Virus record (IMG/VR): IMGVR_UViG_3300029922_000014
Coordinates: 62,001 to 126,000 of that record
From: a virus
DNA: 64,000 bases
Reading direction: 5' to 3' (one strand)
The position numbers and the translations under genes are program-made. The notes beneath the pieces were generated by a model that worked only from the letters and a program-made list of their open reading frames with translations, was not told where the DNA came from and did no database searches. Every line of letters begins with the position of its first letter. The stretch's first letter is position 1. This document shows, piece after piece, positions 60,928-64,000 of the stretch.

Positions 60928-61928
60928 GACAGCCCCTTCGCTCTCTCCAGCAGTTCATTGCCGAGTTTGGACAGGTGCCCACCCGGATCAGGCAGATCGC
61001 GGTATTTCAGATAGGCGGTGATGATGTCGCCGTGGGTGTGGCTGGTGCGGATGTCGATCCGCGGCGGGGCTCCTGGCGCTTCGGAATAGCTCGACCTGAC
61101 GATGCGGGCATGTTCGACCTTGGCCTTGATCTTCAGGTAGGTCGCGTGGTCCGGAGCGTCGATCCAGATGAAGTCGTTTTCGCCAACCTCCGGGACCGCG
61201 AAGGAGTCGGTGATCTTATAGAACCGCGGGCTGACGGTGTTCTCGACGAATGACAACGTGTCAGTCTCGGTATCGAGGATGCGCACCCCGCGCTTCCCGC
61301 CGCAGTCACCAAAGTCCAATTGCATCGGGGAGCCGATGTAGTGGATGTTGTCGGTATCCTTCGGTGCGTGCACGTCACCCAGCAGAACACGCTTCCAGGA
61401 CCGGGGCTTGAGCGCTTCGATCGGCAGAGTTTTGGCGGACTTGTGGACGGCGCCGTCGATCAGGGCATGCGCCAGCAGGTAGTCGCAATGCGATTCCTCG
61501 GCGGCCTGGGCGATGTCTTCGGCCAGTTGGGTGTTGTCGTCCGTCCAGGGCATGAGCATGAACGGCGGCATCATGAATGGCTGATCAATCACCTCACCGC
61601 TGCCGAGAAAAATCTGCATCGAATTGATGCCGGGCGTACGCAGGTAAGAATCGTGGTTCCCGACGATGAAGCACAGATCGACGCTTTGCGATGTTTCATG
61701 CACGACGCGGCAGAGGCGGTCCAGCACCGACATGTCGATGCTGGTGCGGGAGTCGATGAAGTCCCCGACCACGAAGATACGCTCGCACTTCTGGTCGATC
61801 GCGATTTTGGTCATCCACCGCCAGCAGTCGAGCATATCGGTCAAACGCGTCGAAACGCCGTCGACGCCGATCGTCGAAAGACCGGCGTAGGTATCGAACT
61901 GCCAGTCGGCGGTGAGCAGAACTTTCAC
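60924..61928 (-). CDS. Mre11/SbcD-like recombination nuclease subunit (T4 gp47-like)
   Basis: 334 residues from GTG 61928, sharing GTGA with the upstream stop (longer start rejected). Phosphoesterase motifs: KVLLTADWQFDTY (D-x-H position reads D-W-Q), FVVGDFIDSRTS, FIVGNHDSYLRTPG, LLAHALIDGAV and LLGDVHAPKD. Motif I Gln in place of His is typical of some phage homologues. Works with the gp46-like subunit. Confidence 0.9.
   Translation of the reverse strand: MKVLLTADWQFDTYAGLSTIGVDGVSTRLTDMLDCWRWMTKIAIDQKCERIFVVGDFIDSRTSIDMSVLDRLCRVVHETSQSVDLCFIVGNHDSYLRTPGINSMQIFLGSGEVIDQPFMMPPFMLMPWTDDNTQLAEDIAQAAEESHCDYLLAHALIDGAVHKSAKTLPIEALKPRSWKRVLLGDVHAPKDTDNIHYIGSPMQLDFGDCGGKRGVRILDTETDTLSFVENTVSPRFYKITDSFAVPEVGENDFIWIDAPDHATYLKIKAKVEHARIVRSSYSEAPGAPPRIDIRTSHTHGDIITAYLKYRDLPDPGGHLSKLGNELLERAKGLS
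61250..61264. promoter_or_regulatory. Degenerate dyad inside the gp47-like gene
   Basis: ATGACAACGTGTCAG, two mismatches. Possibly chance. Confidence 0.25.
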
Positions 61929-62128
61929 GGCACCACCACAACAGTCAGGTTCCGCGCCATCCGCATCCAACGCCCATCAGCGCTCAACACATCGCGACGC
62001 AGGTCGGTAGGCAGATAACCTGGATACTCCGCGCTGCCGCGGACCGTGCGAACCGGCGGAAGAATCCTGCCATTTTTTGCCACGACACGAAACTTGTCGC
62101 CGGGCTTGAGGTCATTGAGCGCCGTCAT
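61925..62128 (-). CDS. Small hypothetical protein
   Basis: 67 residues from MTALNDLKPGDKFRVVAKNG (ATGA overlap). PGDKFRVV and LPPVRTVRGSAEYPGYLPTD suggest a small beta barrel. Coupled on both sides between the MazG-like and gp47-like genes. Unrecognised. Confidence 0.6.
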   Translation of the reverse strand: MTALNDLKPGDKFRVVAKNGRILPPVRTVRGSAEYPGYLPTDLRRDVLSADGRWMRMARNLTVVVVP

Positions 62129-62514
62129 GCGAACTGCCCGATGCGCATGTCCAAGCCGACGCGCTGGGACACTTCGTCCCACTTATCGGCGGTCGCCTTG
62201 CCAAGGTCGATGCCGAGACGGAAGGCGAGGATGTCGAGGTAGACCACGACATCGGCCAGTTCCTTCGCCAGCATGATCCTCCGTGACTCCTCGGGCAGAT
62301 TGTCGAGGTCGCCGCGCCGGATCTTCTTCTTGAGGTTGGCGTATTCCCCCAACTCACCCAGCACCGCTTCGAGCCATTCGGCGTCGGACCAGTCGGAACC
62401 GTCCGCCACGTGGACCACCTTGCCGAGGGCATCCTTGAAAAGCGGGAGGCGCGCGACGTTGGCACGGCGCAGGGCGGCGAAGGTGAGGGGGTTGAGTTCG
62501 TCGGAGATGGACAT
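62125..62514 (-). CDS. MazG-like nucleotide pyrophosphohydrolase
   Basis: 129 residues from MSISDELNPLTFAALRRANV, two bases after the ThyX stop. All-alpha NTP-PPase pattern: LEAVLGELGEYANLKKKIRR (E-x-x-E type), LAKELADVVVYLDILAFRLG (E-x-x-D), then GKATADKWDEVSQRVG. Beside ThyX, a likely role is controlling dNTP/dUTP pools. A larger MazG-like protein is at 23965-24582. Confidence 0.75.
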   Translation of the reverse strand: MSISDELNPLTFAALRRANVARLPLFKDALGKVVHVADGSDWSDAEWLEAVLGELGEYANLKKKIRRGDLDNLPEESRRIMLAKELADVVVYLDILAFRLGIDLGKATADKWDEVSQRVGLDMRIGQFA

Positions 62515-62516
62515 GG

Positions 62517-63518
62517 TTATTTCCTGTCGGGCCATGCGCAGTTGACGGTCTCGAAGATGACGGCTTCTGAGACAAAGTCGTTCTTGCGAATCTTCTTGGC
62601 AAACTCGTCGAAGCGACGCTGACTCCAACCGGCATTCTCAATCGCGATTCGCGCGCAGTGACAACCGGCAAGCATCCCACCCAAAATCAACAACTCCACC
62701 TTGCTGAGATTGATACCGTCGATGAAGTGGTCTTTGTAGCTGGCCCATGCAGCAGGAAACAGCACTTCCGTGACGCGAGCAATGGCATCAGCGAACACGC
62801 GAATCTCAAACTGCGCATGCTTATCTGTGCGCAGACGCAGGTAGTTCAGCAGATTCTTGAGGTCGCACTTCCACACGCACTGGGTGTAAATGTTCACACC
62901 GAGAACCATGCGGGCTTGCTCACGGGCAATTCCCGGAATCTTGAGACCGCTGGCACCGTGTTCATCGTTGATACCGCTGAGCAACGCCTGATAGAGCCCG
63001 TAGCTGTTGTCGTTATGCTCCTTGAGCCAATCGTAGAGCCTATGCGCAATCTTCGGATCCAGTTCATATTGAATGGTGGCCTGCTTGTTCACCGTCGTAT
63101 TCATCGCCCAGTGCTCGGGCTTCGGAACGTAGAAGTCGCTGGCCAGTTCTGAATATCGCGCGCTCTCCTCATTCAAAGAGGCAGTGCGATGACGAACGTG
63201 CTGCCGCATAACAAAGATCGGCAGACGGATGTGGAACTTCAACTCCCCCATCTCAATCGGGCTGGTGTGTTGGTTTCGGATGAGGTGGTCAATAAGGGCA
63301 GCGTCGGCGCTTACCTTGCGGGTACCTTTCTGGTAACTGATACGCGCAGCGTCGGCCAGAGCAAAGTCGCAACCAACAGCGTCAGTCGGAATCAGACGCG
63401 GCATGCAATCCAGCACCTTGACGAATCCATGATCGAGGCACGGCTGATCAAGCAAATTGACAGGCAGACGCGAGAGAGCGTCAACAACAGCGTCGCCAGT
63501 AATCGGATCAGTGAACAT
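62517..63518 (-). CDS. thyX: Flavin-dependent thymidylate synthase
   Basis: 333 residues. ThyX signature RHRTASLNEESARYSEL at 109-125 (R-H-R-x(7)-R-Y-S) is complete. Converts dUMP to dTMP using FAD, NADPH and methylene-tetrahydrofolate. Later motifs: REQARMVLGVNIYTQCVWKC and NLLNYLRLRTDKHAQFEIR, with the conserved R-x-x-x-x-A-Q-x-E. Longer than typical (about 220-260) by an N-terminal extension. Reads into MazG-like in the same unit. Confidence 0.95.
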   Translation of the reverse strand: MFTDPITGDAVVDALSRLPVNLLDQPCLDHGFVKVLDCMPRLIPTDAVGCDFALADAARISYQKGTRKVSADAALIDHLIRNQHTSPIEMGELKFHIRLPIFVMRQHVRHRTASLNEESARYSELASDFYVPKPEHWAMNTTVNKQATIQYELDPKIAHRLYDWLKEHNDNSYGLYQALLSGINDEHGASGLKIPGIAREQARMVLGVNIYTQCVWKCDLKNLLNYLRLRTDKHAQFEIRVFADAIARVTEVLFPAAWASYKDHFIDGINLSKVELLILGGMLAGCHCARIAIENAGWSQRRFDEFAKKIRKNDFVSEAVIFETVNCAWPDRK

Positions 63519-63527
63519 AATATTTCC

Positions 63528-64000
63528 TTACAGCCAAGGTGCGGTTTGAACGATGGACTTGAACACGATCTCGGCGGAGAAGGTCGGCACGCTGGTGTCG
63601 TAATAGTCGATGGTGAAGTCGTGCGCCGCGAGATAGGCGAGGATGTTGTAGACCATCGGAATGTCACCATGCAGCCGCGCCTGCGCCAGCTTCATCCGCT
63701 CTGTATCGAGTTCGTCACGGGCAGTGACGCGCTTCTCGCGCACGTCGGGCGGTGCCCAAAGATGCACGAACATGCTGCGGTAGGGCAGCGCGATGGCGTC
63801 GTGCATCTGCTGCCAATCCCGCGGCTGCCCGTCGATCAGAATGACCTTCTTGCCTGCGGCGGTGTGGGCGCTGATCCCATCGACACACATCTTCCACGCT
63901 TCAACCGCGGTGTGCGCCGGGGCTGCTTGGCCTTGAAAGTGGGATGGCGGATACTTCGCCCGCATCATCTTTCCGACTTCGACCAGCCCGACGGTGGACT
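63528..64000 (-). CDS. Adenylate-kinase-like NMP/dNMP kinase, 5' end beyond window
   Basis: The frame is open to the window edge; the last visible upstream residues read STVGLVEVGKMMRAKYPPSH, the helix after a P-loop Ser-Thr in adenylate-kinase-like enzymes. GKKVILIDGQPRDWQQ matches the I-L-D-G-x-P-R-x-x-x-Q AMP-binding signature; FVHLWAPPDVREKRVTARD is the LID approach with Arg residues. The P-loop itself lies outside. Probably phosphorylates dNMPs alongside ThyX. Confidence 0.75.
   Translation of the reverse strand, partial: STVGLVEVGKMMRAKYPPSHFQGQAAPAHTAVEAWKMCVDGISAHTAAGKKVILIDGQPRDWQQMHDAIALPYRSMFVHLWAPPDVREKRVTARDELDTERMKLAQARLHGDIPMVYNILAYLAAHDFTIDYYDTSVPTFSAEIVFKSIVQTAPWL

Noticed and set aside
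1-64000. CRISPR array or prophage integration module
   Set aside because: No regularly spaced direct repeats with unique spacers, no cas genes, no integrase and no attachment-type repeats were seen; the 43-bp and 38-bp repeats occur only twice.

Overview
This 64 kb window looks like part of a large, lytic-type tailed bacteriophage genome, GC-rich (roughly 58-60 % by eye). A T4 gp20-type portal, a terminase large subunit, a gp46/gp47-like recombination nuclease pair, ThyX and MazG-like enzymes point to a T4-style head-packaging and DNA-metabolism plan, but I see no major capsid gene, DNA polymerase, integrase or tRNA here, and the host cannot be named from the sequence. All but one of about 120 genes lie on the minus strand and are packed tightly. 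ATGA, GTGA or TGATG stop/start overlaps are the rule, so most genes are probably translationally coupled in long polycistronic units. Coding reads from high to low coordinates.

Layout, in the direction of transcription. 64.0-58.5 kb: adenylate-kinase-like enzyme (cut by the window edge), ThyX, MazG-like pyrophosphohydrolase, Mre11/Rad50-type (gp47/gp46) subunits and a PD-(D/E)XK nuclease, a nucleotide-supply and recombination block. 58.5-51.7 kb: HU-like protein, probable small terminase, large terminase, portal interrupted by an intein with a LAGLIDADG endonuclease, and a second HU-like protein. 51.6-44.4 kb: small genes, two HNH homing endonucleases, a HAD-type nucleotidase-like protein and an ADP-ribosylglycohydrolase. 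44.4-40.4 kb: a 1072-residue probable virion protein and a LamG-like protein. 40-34 kb: a TnpB-type element, a secreted 3D-domain protein, and several genes that look frameshifted. 34-0 kb: a dense accessory region of about 80 small genes. These include a type IV pilin-like protein, a GroES-like co-chaperonin, Lar-like and MazG-like proteins, a C39-like peptidase, a PD-(D/E)XK nuclease, a cupin, and MerR, LuxR-type and XRE-type regulators. The single plus-strand gene (8831-10144) encodes an HTH-metallophosphoesterase.

The most striking feature is regulatory. A 15-bp dyad, consensus TTGACACGATGTCAA, recurs about 24 times across the window, nearly always at gene junctions. In about nine places its first half is the -35 hexamer of a promoter with an unusually short, usually 15-nt spacer. 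These promoters are preceded by a second inverted repeat (CCGCGTCATGCGG type), and six are followed by a conserved 5' leader hairpin (GGTCC-N3-GGACC) directly upstream of the Shine-Dalgarno sequence. At other junctions the dyad itself supplies the stop codon of one gene and the start codon of the next. This resembles a genome-wide operator network, comparable in concept to mycobacteriophage stoperators. The regulator that binds it is not identified. The double-HTH protein at 17957-18565 and the membrane-anchored XRE protein at 13005-13565 are the candidates I would test first.

Functions marked as unknown below are genuinely unrecognised. Similarity calls rest on motifs visible by eye, not on database searches.
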